A DNA stretch of 64,000 nucleotides from assembly GCA_028571685.1 (NCBI GenBank), contig CM053141.1, forward strand, positions 73,703,833 through 73,767,832, in the 5' to 3' direction. The translations under genes and the position numbers were made by a program. The notes under the pieces are model-generated. The model did no database searches, was not told where the DNA came from, and saw only the letters and a program-made list of their open reading frames with translations. This document shows, piece by piece, positions 47,759 to 59,700 of the stretch (positions are counted from its first letter, which is position 1; each line of letters starts with the position of its first letter). This DNA is from Heterohyrax brucei (Eukaryota > Chordata > Mammalia > Hyracoidea > Procaviidae).

Positions 47759-50700
47759 CTGCATAAACACAGATTACAAATGTTCCAGTTAGTCAATAAG
47801 ACACAGGACTATTACTGTATTTTATAAAAATCTTCAGTTCTCAAATTGGCCAATCAGTCAATGTGAATAAATTAATTAGGTGTCTACCAATTCCCAAGTA
47901 TGATCTTAAATATTATCAAGGGATTTTTTTGTTTGTTTGTTTTAGGAAGAAGACAGTGTTCCTTTTATTGAAAATCTAAGTCATGTGGGGAGAGAAAAAA
48001 AGATAAGAGTGTGTATACTTTGTTGTCTGGCGCCATCAAGTTGATTTTCAACTCATAGGGGGCCCCGTGTAACAGAGTAGAACTGTCCCCACAGAGCTCT
48101 CTTGGCTGTAGACTTTATGGGAGCAGATCACCAGGTCTTTCTCCCACTGAGCTATGGGTGGGTTCCAACTGCCATTCCTTCCATTAATTAAGGTGTCAAC
48201 ATGTACTTAATCTCTGAAAGAATATTTAAAGTTGAATATATAAAATTTTGCTTATATTTATATAAACATAATTTTAACCCTCTTTCTAATGTGTCGATAT
48301 AATGCTGATAGAAAATCATGAATTTGGAGAGTCATACTCTTAACTGGGAGAATGGGGCAACAAAGAGTTGCATCAATAGGCAGTAGATTAGCTTAACAAC
48401 AACTTCTAAGAGAAAGCAAAGCTACGCACCAAATCAATTAGCATCTTAAAGACTTCTTGAGGATTATTCTGGTCTTCGGTCCTCTTTGAATTGTTTTCTG
48501 AAGGGAGCATACCCAGCAGTTTTTGCCCTAAGGTCTTCTTGCTCCCTTGTGATAGAAAGCCTAAAATTGAACATGAAAATTCAACTGAAACATAAAAATA
48601 CAAGCCTGATGTACTTCCAGTAAAATCACCAACTGCAAACCAAGGTTAATTAGTTTCTAAATCAGTCAGGAAGCTTCTTCAGGAGACCTCTAGGATGGCC
48701 GAGTCAGGCGGCAGTGGAAAGAGATCTGGAGCCAGGACGTGAAACACAGGTAAGAAAAACTGAGCACTGCCTTGCCTTCCTGGCACAGCTACTACTAGAG
48801 TCCCACCGACAGCTGCCTACTGAGAAGGCACCCTCACAGTCTTCAAGGGAACCAGTAACCCAGATCTTTCTGTGAACTCTTCTTACTTGAAAGGTCAGCC
48901 ACTAACCCACATTATTGGAAAACACTAGGCAAAATGTATCTTGCAGGCTGCTCAAGCTTTCTGAGCCATCCGAACTCTGCTTTAAAGCCAAGAAAATCTG
49001 GGTTTAAATCTTCATTTAGACACTTACTAACTCTATGACCTTGGATGAGTTCCTTAAATTCTCTGGATTTCACTTTCCCCACTGCTGCCACGTGAATACC
49101 TTACCCACTCCTGTGTTACTGTGACATTGACTATAACACAGTTTTGTGGAAACCCCTACCCCAGGTCTACGTCTACGTATAATGTTTAACACTCCATGTA
49201 TCCTGAAACATGTACATGGATGTCCATCCATATAAAAGATGCATCTGCAGCAGAAGGTACAAAATTTGTGGATGTAAACCAGGAGAGGAGCTCTGGTGGT
49301 GCAGTGGTTAACCACCCAGCTGCTAACCAAAAGGTCAGCAGTTGGAATCCACCAGCTGCTCCTCAGAAACCATACGGGGCATTCTACGGCTCCATCATAC
49401 CGGGGCACTCTGAGTCAGAACTCAGCCAACGACGGCAAAGGGTTCTGAGTTTTGGTTTTCACACAGAGAAAATTTCAAGAATGACTTTAAAAAAGGAAAG
49501 ATGTTTATAACCTCTCTCAGAACTTGTCTTAGAATCTGTTACAGTAGTAAGAAAAATTCATGCTGTTAACCAAACATAAAATCACCTGTAACAGTAATAC
49601 TCTACCTGTTCAGATTATTGAAATACACTAGTAAAAGGAACCAGTGTTATCACTAAGAAACCCAGAAAGTGCTGCTGAAACTGGTATGAACTTTTGAAAG
49701 CTTTTCTGAGAACTGGTTATTGAAAATACTGCTTCCTATCTTGGTACCTCACTGACACAATAAGGAGTGAGCCTAGAATTCCCAGAGCCGTATTTTCTGT
49801 GGAAAAATTCCCGAGGTTTTTTTCAGTTGCTGAGACAGACAGGAGTTCAGGAATATTTCAGCCCTTACTGAGGTGCTGAAATTAATGTAAATCTGCCTCT
49901 TAAGAAAAACCCTGCTTTGTCTGCATACCCACTGCTGCTGAATTTATTCCAGTTCACAGCGATCTCACAGACAGAGTAGAACTGCTGGTGGGTTCGAGCT
50001 GCCCACCTTTTGGTTAGCAGCCAGACTCTTAAGCCACTGTGCCTCAAAGTCTTCATTCCCTATACAGTACTACCCTGATGGCCTATGTCCATGCAACACT
50101 GGGGGTTTCCCATACAGGTGACATAATGTCATCAGCACCTAAGATTATTTTCCCCTCCCTTTCCTCTTTCTCCCATCACTCTTCTTCTCCCATGTAATAA
50201 ACAAAACTTGATTTCCAGAAGGATCTGCCTTCAATTAATAACACAGTGCCGTAGCTCCCTGGGATTGTGCAAATAGTCAAGCCATGCTGGACTTCTAGCC
50301 AAAGGGTTAATGGTTTGAAACCATCCAGAGGCCCTTCAGAAGGCAAGTCTGACAATGTGCTTCTGAAAGGTCACAGCCTTGAAAATGCCAGGAGCAGTTC
50401 TACTCTGTACACATGGGGTCGCCATGAGTCAGGATCATCAGGATGACAACTAACAGCAACAGATAACACAATGTTGAGGCTGCTCTCACTGTCAGTTTTG
50501 CAATACAGCTCCTAGCAGTGGCCTCCTGAGACAGGAAGCCTTGAGGAAAATCACCCGCATATGTCTTGTTCACAGTAGTCCTGGATGTTCTCAGTGTTTT
50601 CCAGCAATTCCTAAAAAAGTAAATACATGGACCACTTTTTCTTTTCTCCCTGGTAAAATCAGTGACTCTAAGTTGGACTTTAAAATTATACCTTCAGCTT

Positions 50701-53700
50701 TCATCAAGAGATTACAAATAACAGCTATGTAAAAACTGATTTTGTATTTACTATAAACTGTTGCTGAGGACTCGGTCATTACACTGGCTCAATGGCCTCT
50801 GTAAGTCTCATGTCTGCAATGATTTTTAGAGCTTAACATCAGGACAGATGTGTACTGCCTTTTTAAGAAGGAGACTTGTGAAGCTTATCTACCCTTCTGC
50901 TCTGATGTCCCTGTGATGCACACTGTGAATACATACCTTTTATTATCCAATTTTACCTACCTTCAGAGTTCTGATTTACTACTTCCATTTTTCATTATCC
51001 CTATAAGCCACTTCTTTATCAGGAAAGTGATGGGGTAAAATTTAGTTAATGAAGTTAACCTATATATTATTACTAGAACATACTGTTTGAAAATAAATAT
51101 TTCAAACAAAATAAGGACTATGAAATATTCTTAATATTATAAGATGCTTAGTAGTCTTGTAGTTCACCTGACCATAACAGATACTTGAATTTAAAAAAAA
51201 ATCTAAAAATATAGTCATGTCAGAATTTGGATACTAAAACATTTAAACTTACTATAAACTTCAATTTTTTTCTTTACTCATAAATGATTTCAAATTGTAG
51301 TCTACTTGACATTTTAAATTGGTATTTTTACATGGAACTGAAAAATACTGATAAATGAAAATTGATGTTGACTAGAGAAACTAAAATTTCTATAGTGTAA
51401 CAGCTATGCTGTTCATATGGAATCTTTCAACTGTAATTATTTTCTGGTGCTATTTTTATAAATTTTGTTTACACTAATACAACATTATTAAAAAATTATC
51501 ATTAATGGTTGTGAACCAAAATCTAAATCTAAAATTCTGTTTCATTTTTTTATAAAAGAGTTATTTTCCTAACACAGGATTATTTTTCTCTACCCCTAAA
51601 GATCTCTTCCAGAATCACACATTTCAGTCAAGTTTACTTAAATAGGTACATTTACTGTTGAGTTTTACTGTCATTTTCAATATTATTTCCTTCTTAGCTG
51701 TTCCTCTTTTAATCATTTAGCACTCTTAAGATTTTTGTGTGCTGAACCTAGTCCCCACCCCACCCCCACCCCGTGATTCTCCATATTTTTCCAATACTAA
51801 ACTTGGTCTTAACAGAGTCCTGGGCAGCACACATGGTTACGCACTCATGTACTAACCAAAAGGCTGGCAGTTTGCGCCTACTGAGGGGTGCCTTGGAAGA
51901 CGAGCCTGGCAATCTGCTTTGGAAAGGTCACAGCTGTGAAAACCCTATGGAGTGATGCCACTCTGCACACAGGAGCTGCCAGGAGTCAGAATCAACTCAG
52001 TGGCATCAGCAACAAAAAGTCTGGTCTTATTTATGTGAGATAGAAGAATACTAAAAAAAGAGATTCTCTTGTTAATTTATTGTTTTGTTGATCTCAGTAA
52101 CTCATCTGCATCTTAACATTCAGTGTCCCCATTTTCTCCACAGTTGCTAAATCTTAAACTTAACTATAAACTATAAGTGAATAATTTTAGTTACATTATC
52201 CTATGTGGGCTTAACCATGCCCAATTAAATCAATATAATTAGTGTCAATTATAACCAAAAACAACTACTACTACATCTGATGGTTGCCATTATAATTCAT
52301 AGTTACCATCCTCTTTAAGGTGCTTCCAATTTATCTGTTTTGTTGCTTTTTTACACACTTTATCCATCTGTGTCAATCTTAGTGCTTGATCACTTTTCCT
52401 CATTAATTGTTGTTCAAATGCAATTCTGAATGCATCTGCCATTATGTAAGCTTCTTCTTTACTCTTCTGTAAGAGTTCCAACTGTTTTTGAAAAAAAAGT
52501 TGGGGAGGTATCAGAGGTAAAACCAGAACCGTTTCTTTCTGAAGACTGACTAGCAGTCTTCCTGCTTAGTGCCTAGCACAGGTCTATCGCCTGTCTTACA
52601 GTATCCCTTTAATCGACAGCCTAGGTAGCACTTGCGGATTCTCTTCTGCAGTAGCTGCCCAGTCTGAACTAGGTCACCTCCTCCTAATCTAACTCCTGGA
52701 CCTCACTTACTCTAGACTGGCCTTGTGTGCATCCGGCCTAAATCCCAAGAGGAAGGGCTGAAAGAGAAAGAAGAGAAGGTGGCAAAGGCCACATCAGAGC
52801 TCTGCCTTGTGCCATCCCAGACAGTAACACCAAAGGAACTGTGAATACCACTTTTCGGCATCCCTTGAGTCTCATCTGTGTCATGCTCATAATTATACTT
52901 TCTGTTTTTCTCAGTGAATTGCTGATGTTTAGCTGTTAGCTTTTCATACTCTTTAAAGATTTTAATTCCGTATCTTCAATTAAGGTAAAATGTTTTAGAT
53001 TACAGCCATGCACTGTATTTGTAATTCCAGCCTAATTCTAATGGCAGCTACCATTTGATTAAATCCTTGACACGTACGTGGCACTGTTACCCATAACAAC
53101 CTTCTAAGGTAGTCACTGCCCTCTGTTTATCATATGAGAAAACTAAGACCTGACTTGTCCAAAATCAGGAAGCTAGAAAATTCTGGCACTCCAATTCAAA
53201 CCTAGGTCTGTCTGGCCGGAAGGTTATTGCCCCTATACCTTGCTGCCTCTCTGACAAGTTTATCTTTCCATTAGTCAGTGTCACTTATCCTAGTGATTTT
53301 TAGACGCTTCAGTGCTTCTTTTTCTTCTATTACCTAGTAATTTTAAGGCCATGTATAGGTAAGAGAAATACAAATTTAGGAAATACTAACTACAAACTTA
53401 GGTAAGCAACTGCAATGCCAAGTACTATTTTTATTTTGGAGCTGTGTAAACAAAATCTGGTTTATAAGTTAATTCTATCATATAAAACTAAGCATAAATG
53501 CCATAGACAATGATTATGAAAATAAGTTAATTACTGCAGATACTTCCATTCGCTCTAACAGACAAACGAATCCAAAGCCCTGGCTGTTGTGATCACACAG
53601 TACCTCTTGTTTGAGCTGAAGAAGCACTCTGCGGGTCGACGCTGCCATTCTGGCACAGGGACAGGGGTTCCCACCAGGACCACAACAAAGGCAGGCTCCA

Positions 53701-56700
53701 AGGACCGCAAGCTTTAAATCCAAAGGCATTACTCCCATCACTAAGTGTCACTCTTTTAGTGCACAGAGCACAAGGGCACCCACACACATACCCATGCACA
53801 TTACTACCCAGACATCTGATCCCAAGAAACCAGAAAGAGGAAAAAAATAGGAGAAAGCAAGCTGAGACCAGTATTTAAAGACTCAGGTAACATTAATCAT
53901 AAATGAGGAATGACTATTATTACTCAGAACAAAATATACAAAGGAATTCTTCCTTCTTCTCACTCTCAAAACCTGTAGCTTGTCATCAGACTCCTAGTTA
54001 TGAGTCCTTAAGACGCACATCCAGTGTAGGAGGTTCAACAAGTCCACAAACTTAACTATTCTAAGTGCTACATACCTCATTACTGAACATCACTGCGGTC
54101 ACTTGTGAAGGACTCCCACTGGGAAGCGATGCACCAACACCAGCACCTACTCCGCCCTTCAAAGCAAGTCTAGAACTCTTTTTCTGAATGGCCATCAGAG
54201 CTGTCACAGTATTACCTTTGATGTCCTGAATGTCATCAAAATGTCTTCAACATTTCCTTGATCTTCGGGTCAAGGAAAAGTCACTGGGGGCCAGATCAGG
54301 TGAGCAGGGAGGGTGTTCCAATGCACTTATTTGTTTACTGGCTAAAAACTCCCCCACAGACAACTATACAGTTAAGTTCGTGAACTTGCCACTGTGCCGC
54401 CGTGCACAATGGCCTTTCCAGAAAGAGTTCCAAAACTGCTTTGAAGTATGGACTAGGCACCGGCATCAGTGCATAGCTTCTCAAGAGCAGTACTTCAAAG
54501 GTGACTGCAGTGATATTCAGTAATGAGGTATTATAATAGTACCACCTCATGGGGTAGTTACGGAAATTGAATGTATAGTACTTAAAACAATATCTGGCAC
54601 TTTTTTTTTATTGTGATTAAATGAAAGTATACAAGCCAAATTCAATTTGCACACCTGCCTATCTGTAGCTCCTTCTGCTCTCCTTGTCCAGTGACAGCAG
54701 TGATATTCAGTAATGAGGTATGTAGCACCTGGAACAGTTAAGCTCATGGACTTAACTGTCTCACCTGATATTTTACTTCTTTTACCCTTTCTGGCAGTTA
54801 ACCACAAGTTACACATATCCCAGCATATCTCAGTTACCGCCATAAAAGGAGCAGTCTATGCAACATAATGTGCCATAACCTTTTACAGTTCCATGTGGAA
54901 CTTAACTAAGAAATTACTGCCTAAGCTTCCCTTTGCTGCAAATATCACAAGGATGGGCTGATTTAAAATAAAACCCTGTTTTAGAGATTTTCAGGGAGGA
55001 AGCTTCCATTGCTCCATCAGAAACCCTTTCCTCATGTCAAAGATAACTGCGAGGCAGAGTTAGTTCCTGGGTGACTGGACCAACGGTGAACATGTGGCAG
55101 ATAGGTAATTTCCCTTCCACAAGGGTCTCTGAATCGTCATTCAACTTTTTTGGCCCAAAGCACCCTTTCCCTAATGTTCCCTCAGTTGAGTTTTTGTTTT
55201 TCCTTCTTGGGCAATCAATAGAGCACAGTGTATAAAATCACAAGACTCTAAAACCCAGACTACCCGGGAGCAAGTCCTAGCTCCTACCACTCACAGGCTG
55301 TGTGTGACCCTGGACAAGTCACTTAACCTCTCTGTGCCTTGCTACTTTATTTGTAAAACAGGGATTATAATAGTACCACCTCATGGGGTAGTTATGGAAA
55401 TTAAATGTATAGTACTTAAAACAATATCTGGCACTTTTTTTATTGTGATTAAATGAAAGTATACAAGCCAAATTAAATTTGCATGCCTGCCTATCTGTAG
55501 CTCTTTCTGCTCTCCTTGTCCAGTGACAGCACTCTCCTCCTTTTTGTTCTATATGTCATATCCTCTCAACAACCTCCTGTCTCCTCCTCTCCTCTCCCTT
55601 CTAGTAAGAGGCCCGTAGGACAGCATCCTACAGATGCACAGAACCATAAAGTACACCATAAAGTACACATATGGTCACACTGTGTCCAGTCCATTCCGTC
55701 CAAAGAGTTGACCTCAGTAATGTTTTCTGGTCAGGTGTAGCAGCAGGTCTAGGGGTCATGCTCCCAGGGGAATCCCCAGGCTGTATCTGGTACTTGTTAA
55801 GGAGCCCTGGTGGTGTAGTGGTTACAAGCTCCACTGCAGGCCAAAAGGTCCTCAGTTTAAGGTCACCGGCTACTCCTTGGAAACTCTATGTGGCAGTTCT
55901 TCAGAATCAACTCAATGGTAATGAGTTTTGGGTGGTACACGGTTTTTGCTATTACTCGTAATAACTTTTTAAGGAGTTATCATCAGAGTGCTGGCCCCTC
56001 TTACTCCACTACCTACTTCCTATGAGTCTTAGGACACTTTTTGCCTATTATTCAAATTCTGACATTTAACACCCCAGCAGGTAGTTAGCAGCACACCAGC
56101 AGATATGGGTTCTGAACGTGGCCCAACCACTGACTGACTATGTCACTATGGGGACATAATCAAATCTAACACAGTCTAAAGCTCTCTCTCTCTAAATTTG
56201 GGATAGTAATCACTGCTGTGCAGCCTCACAGGATAACAACAAAGATCAGATAAAATACTGCATGTGAAAGTACTCTGCAATTGCCGGCCTCTTCCCAGAT
56301 AAGACACATTATTAACATAGCCCCTGTTAACCCCGAACACCTGCTGCTGTGGAGTTGACGCTGAGTAGAACTGCCCCAAGGGGTTTCCAAGGAGTGGCTA
56401 GTGGACTTGAGCTAATAATCTTTCAGTTAGCAACTGAGCTCGTAACTACTGTGCCACCAGGGCTCCACAGTGGCCTAAGCCTGGGAAAAGGGAGGCAGAG
56501 ATCCAGGGACATTCCACAAAGGGAGTCAGTGGCCAGCACATCCCTTAGTGCCCAAGCACGTTATGCATGAGGGGTGTGATGTCAGCAAAACTGAGAACTG
56601 ACCTGGGCATGACCTGGGCCTCCCTCACAACCAGTCTCAATGTACCAAAAGGGCAACCAGGCAAAGGAAAGGAAAGGAGAAAATGCCCCTGCTGTTCAGT

Positions 56701-59700
56701 CCTCATAAATGCTCACCTCAAGTGCTGAAACCTCCGTAAGGCAGCCGCTTTTACTGTGGCACATGCTTTCCTGAGCCATCTTCTGCTGTCTGACATCCAG
56801 CATTGCAAGGACCTCCAAGTACTGCTGATTCAAAACTAGGAAGCAGCATACACAAACAAGTGAGGTCCACCAGCTTCACGTCGTCCAGTTACAGCGACAC
56901 CAGACACTCAGTGCTGAGAGGGAAGACACCTACAACAGGCACGGAGCTGGCCCCACCCAGAAAACCACCCACAGGACAGTGTCAAGTGAGGTGACACATA
57001 CGTAATTACAAATTGGTAATACAGAATCACATTTGATTCTCATTTGCTCTTGAAAAATTACAGGATTTTCAAAACGGGAATGTACAAAGGCAAATTATTC
57101 AGAGACTGCACACTTATATAACTAGATGATATACTTAGTATTAATATCAAACATAACAGCTATCCAAACTCTTATCAAACTATTGTCTTAGTTAAGAGTT
57201 TTCACAAGAGTCACTCAAACTACACACTCAGGAGTGTTATGCTATCTCCTGGGAAGTAGCAACAATAAGTTTTCCCCTTACCGCAGGGAGGAGGGGGAAG
57301 GGGAGAAGGAAAGGGGAGACTCGCTGGGAGCGAGCCTGGACGGAACTGCCACCCGCTCTAATCACTCGTTCTGAGCAGCACCAGCTGTATCCCTCGATTT
57401 CACTTAGAGGCACTGATGTAGTTCCGTTCCAACACTACACCAAGTGTCCCTCTGCCCTGTGATCCAAGTTAGATCTTGTGGTGTAGTGGTCAAGTGTTAA
57501 TCTAACAGATGCTCTTTGGAACCTCTATCGTGCAGTTCTACCCGATCTTACAGGGTCACAGTGAATTGGAATGGACTCAACAGCAATGAGTCTTTTTAAA
57601 AAAAACAACAAAAAACACTATTTTAAAATAACTCCTGCTAAGAAGGCAGCATCAACATCTTCTATTTAAAATTGCACCTCTTAATATCTTTTCATCAACT
57701 TTTGTCATAAACCAGCTCATTTGATGTGTGAATGTGTATATATTCTTTTTTTAATTATGATTGAGTGAAAATTTACACTCCCATATAAATTTACATGCCC
57801 ACCTATATGCAGCTCCCACTGCTCTCCCTGCCCAGTGACAGCACACTCTTCCTCTCCACTCCACACGTCTTATCCTCCCAGAAATCTCCTATCCCTTCCT
57901 CTCCCCCTACCCTACCTCCAGTAAGAGGTCAGTAGGACGACATCCCATGGATGCACAGAACTATAAAGTACACACAGGACATGGTTACTCTGCATCACTA
58001 AGTCCAATCCATTCCTGTCCAAAGGCTTGACCTCCATCACGACTTATGGACAAAGGGGCAGCATCAGGGCCAGGGACCATGCTCCCAGGGGAACTCCAAG
58101 GCCCTTGGACCATCAGTTGTGGTCTTTTAGTAGAGATCTCAGGGTGAACCCTTTTTTATTCTTGTGTTGCCAGTGAGACTCAACCTTGTGAGGTCCATCA
58201 CGGCTATCACTGGTGGTGGCCGGGCACCATCCAGTTCTTCCAGTCACAAGTGGATGTAGTAGTCACCCACTCACGTGGGTCTGTCCATCTTTCGGATTCT
58301 CTTTCCCCCATGTAATTTTGGTCCTTGGTGATCATCCATTCCTGCTGAGTTGGGATAACTTGCTGTACCCTTGGATGGCAGCCTGGCAGCTTTTAAGACC
58401 CCAGATGCCACTCACCAATGTGGGGTGCAGAAGGCTGTCTTAGCAAAACACTAGTTGTGTCAATTTGGCCTCAATTTCCCCTGAGAGCATGGTACCTGGC
58501 CCCCCGCCCCAGGTACTCTGTCCTTACAATATTGGGTTAAGATGGGAGAAGTAATCATGTTATGCTGAAGTCTAGTTCTTTCTAATGTGTGCTGTCACTG
58601 ATTTCACTCAACCAAATTTCTTTCAACTATCTAATCTAAATCCTCCCCTCCTCCCTTCCCACCCCCAACCCTTGCAGCCGTCAAAGAGTCTTTTCTTCTA
58701 TGCACACGTCTGTTTTTAAGTTCTTATTGTAGGCGTTAAAACTTCTTAACGAGTGAAATATCTTAAAAAATTAATATTTGTACTACTGATAAAGTCACAG
58801 AAGACAGTTTCATAATGACAAAATGATCTAGAATAATGACATACTTTACCTACTAGTGTCCCAATCATGCATACACCTACTCAGATTCCCTACATATCAG
58901 ATGCTCTGTAATTTTGCTTTACACCAAATATAAAAACTAAATGATGCATTTCTTTCCTTCAGTATCCCTGAAATATCCTGCTTCAAAATACTAGCATTTT
59001 GTCCCCACTGAGATATATGTTCTTAATATAGGGCACTATATAAAACTAATGTTTTGATGTAACATTATAAAAGAATCATCAAAAGAACATTACTTACTTG
59101 TATTTTCATACTTTAGCGTTTTAATTTCTTCTGTTTTCAGTTTCAAAGTTTCTTTGAGGACTGCAGTTTCACAGTTCAGTCTGGGGAAAAACATTCCCTC
59201 CAAATAAATAAAATAACAACACTATTTGAATATTTTTATTTCCACAGTCTGAAAACAAAAACCAAAATATAATTTTTCCTACCTCAAAACATGTAGAATT
59301 TACCTGTTACAGAAATAAAATAACTTAAAGGAGTGTGGTAAGATTAAGCACACTCTTAATCTCTTCTTTATACTTAATTGAGAAACAATCAGAAATACAT
59401 GGAAGCCATCCATTTTGCATACTTATTCTCTTTAGAGTATTTTAATTCAGCAATCATTGGGACACCAACCACACGCTTAGGCTACTTTCAAAAATGTGTC
59501 AAAAAGATACCCAGGTGTGATGGTGAAGACTGTGTCAACTTGGCAACTCCATGTTTGGCTGTTGTATCAAGTGGCAGGGGCAGTGCCTGTGGTAGCTTCC
59601 TGCCCCTCAGCTCTCATCTCTCCACCTTCTACCACCTACTTCCTGTCTGCTCATGCTGCCAGCAGCTCCTGCTCTCTTTTGCGTCTGGTTCCTGGACCTG

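Larger units (their letters stand above)
48561..52306 (-). other. CCDC125: CCDC125 intron, 3.7 kb
   Basis: Holds a MIR-like segment (about 48975-49085, 'ACTCTATGACCTTGGATGAG'), AfroSINEs at 49285-49457 (+), 49926-50049 (-), 50251-50462 (+) and 51817-52018 (+), and a G-quadruplex motif (51753-51772). 50470-51745 is AT-rich with nothing recognised. Confidence 0.6.
53712..56716 (-). other. CCDC125: CCDC125 intron with mariner pair, MIR and L1
   Basis: 3.0 kb. Two opposed mariner relics (54034-54391, 54395-54755) with a 167-bp templated insertion, a MIR (about 55195-55437), an antisense L1 3' segment (55438-55797), AfroSINEs (55798-55936 on +, 56336-56467 on -), and a MIR-like piece (about 56095-56300). 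Confidence 0.65.

Noticed and set aside
49070..49510. Frames of 104-112 codons on both strands
   Set aside because: They run through an AfroSINE; the same peptide-like stretches recur wherever the SINE is copied.
54230..54523. 97-codon + frame as a possible host gene
   Set aside because: The C-terminal half is a mariner transposase tail, and the N-terminal half is antisense to a second mariner; it is a fortuitous fusion.
57286..57320. G-rich stretch as a G-quadruplex
   Set aside because: One loop would be about 9 nt and the runs are uneven; weaker than the two reported motifs.
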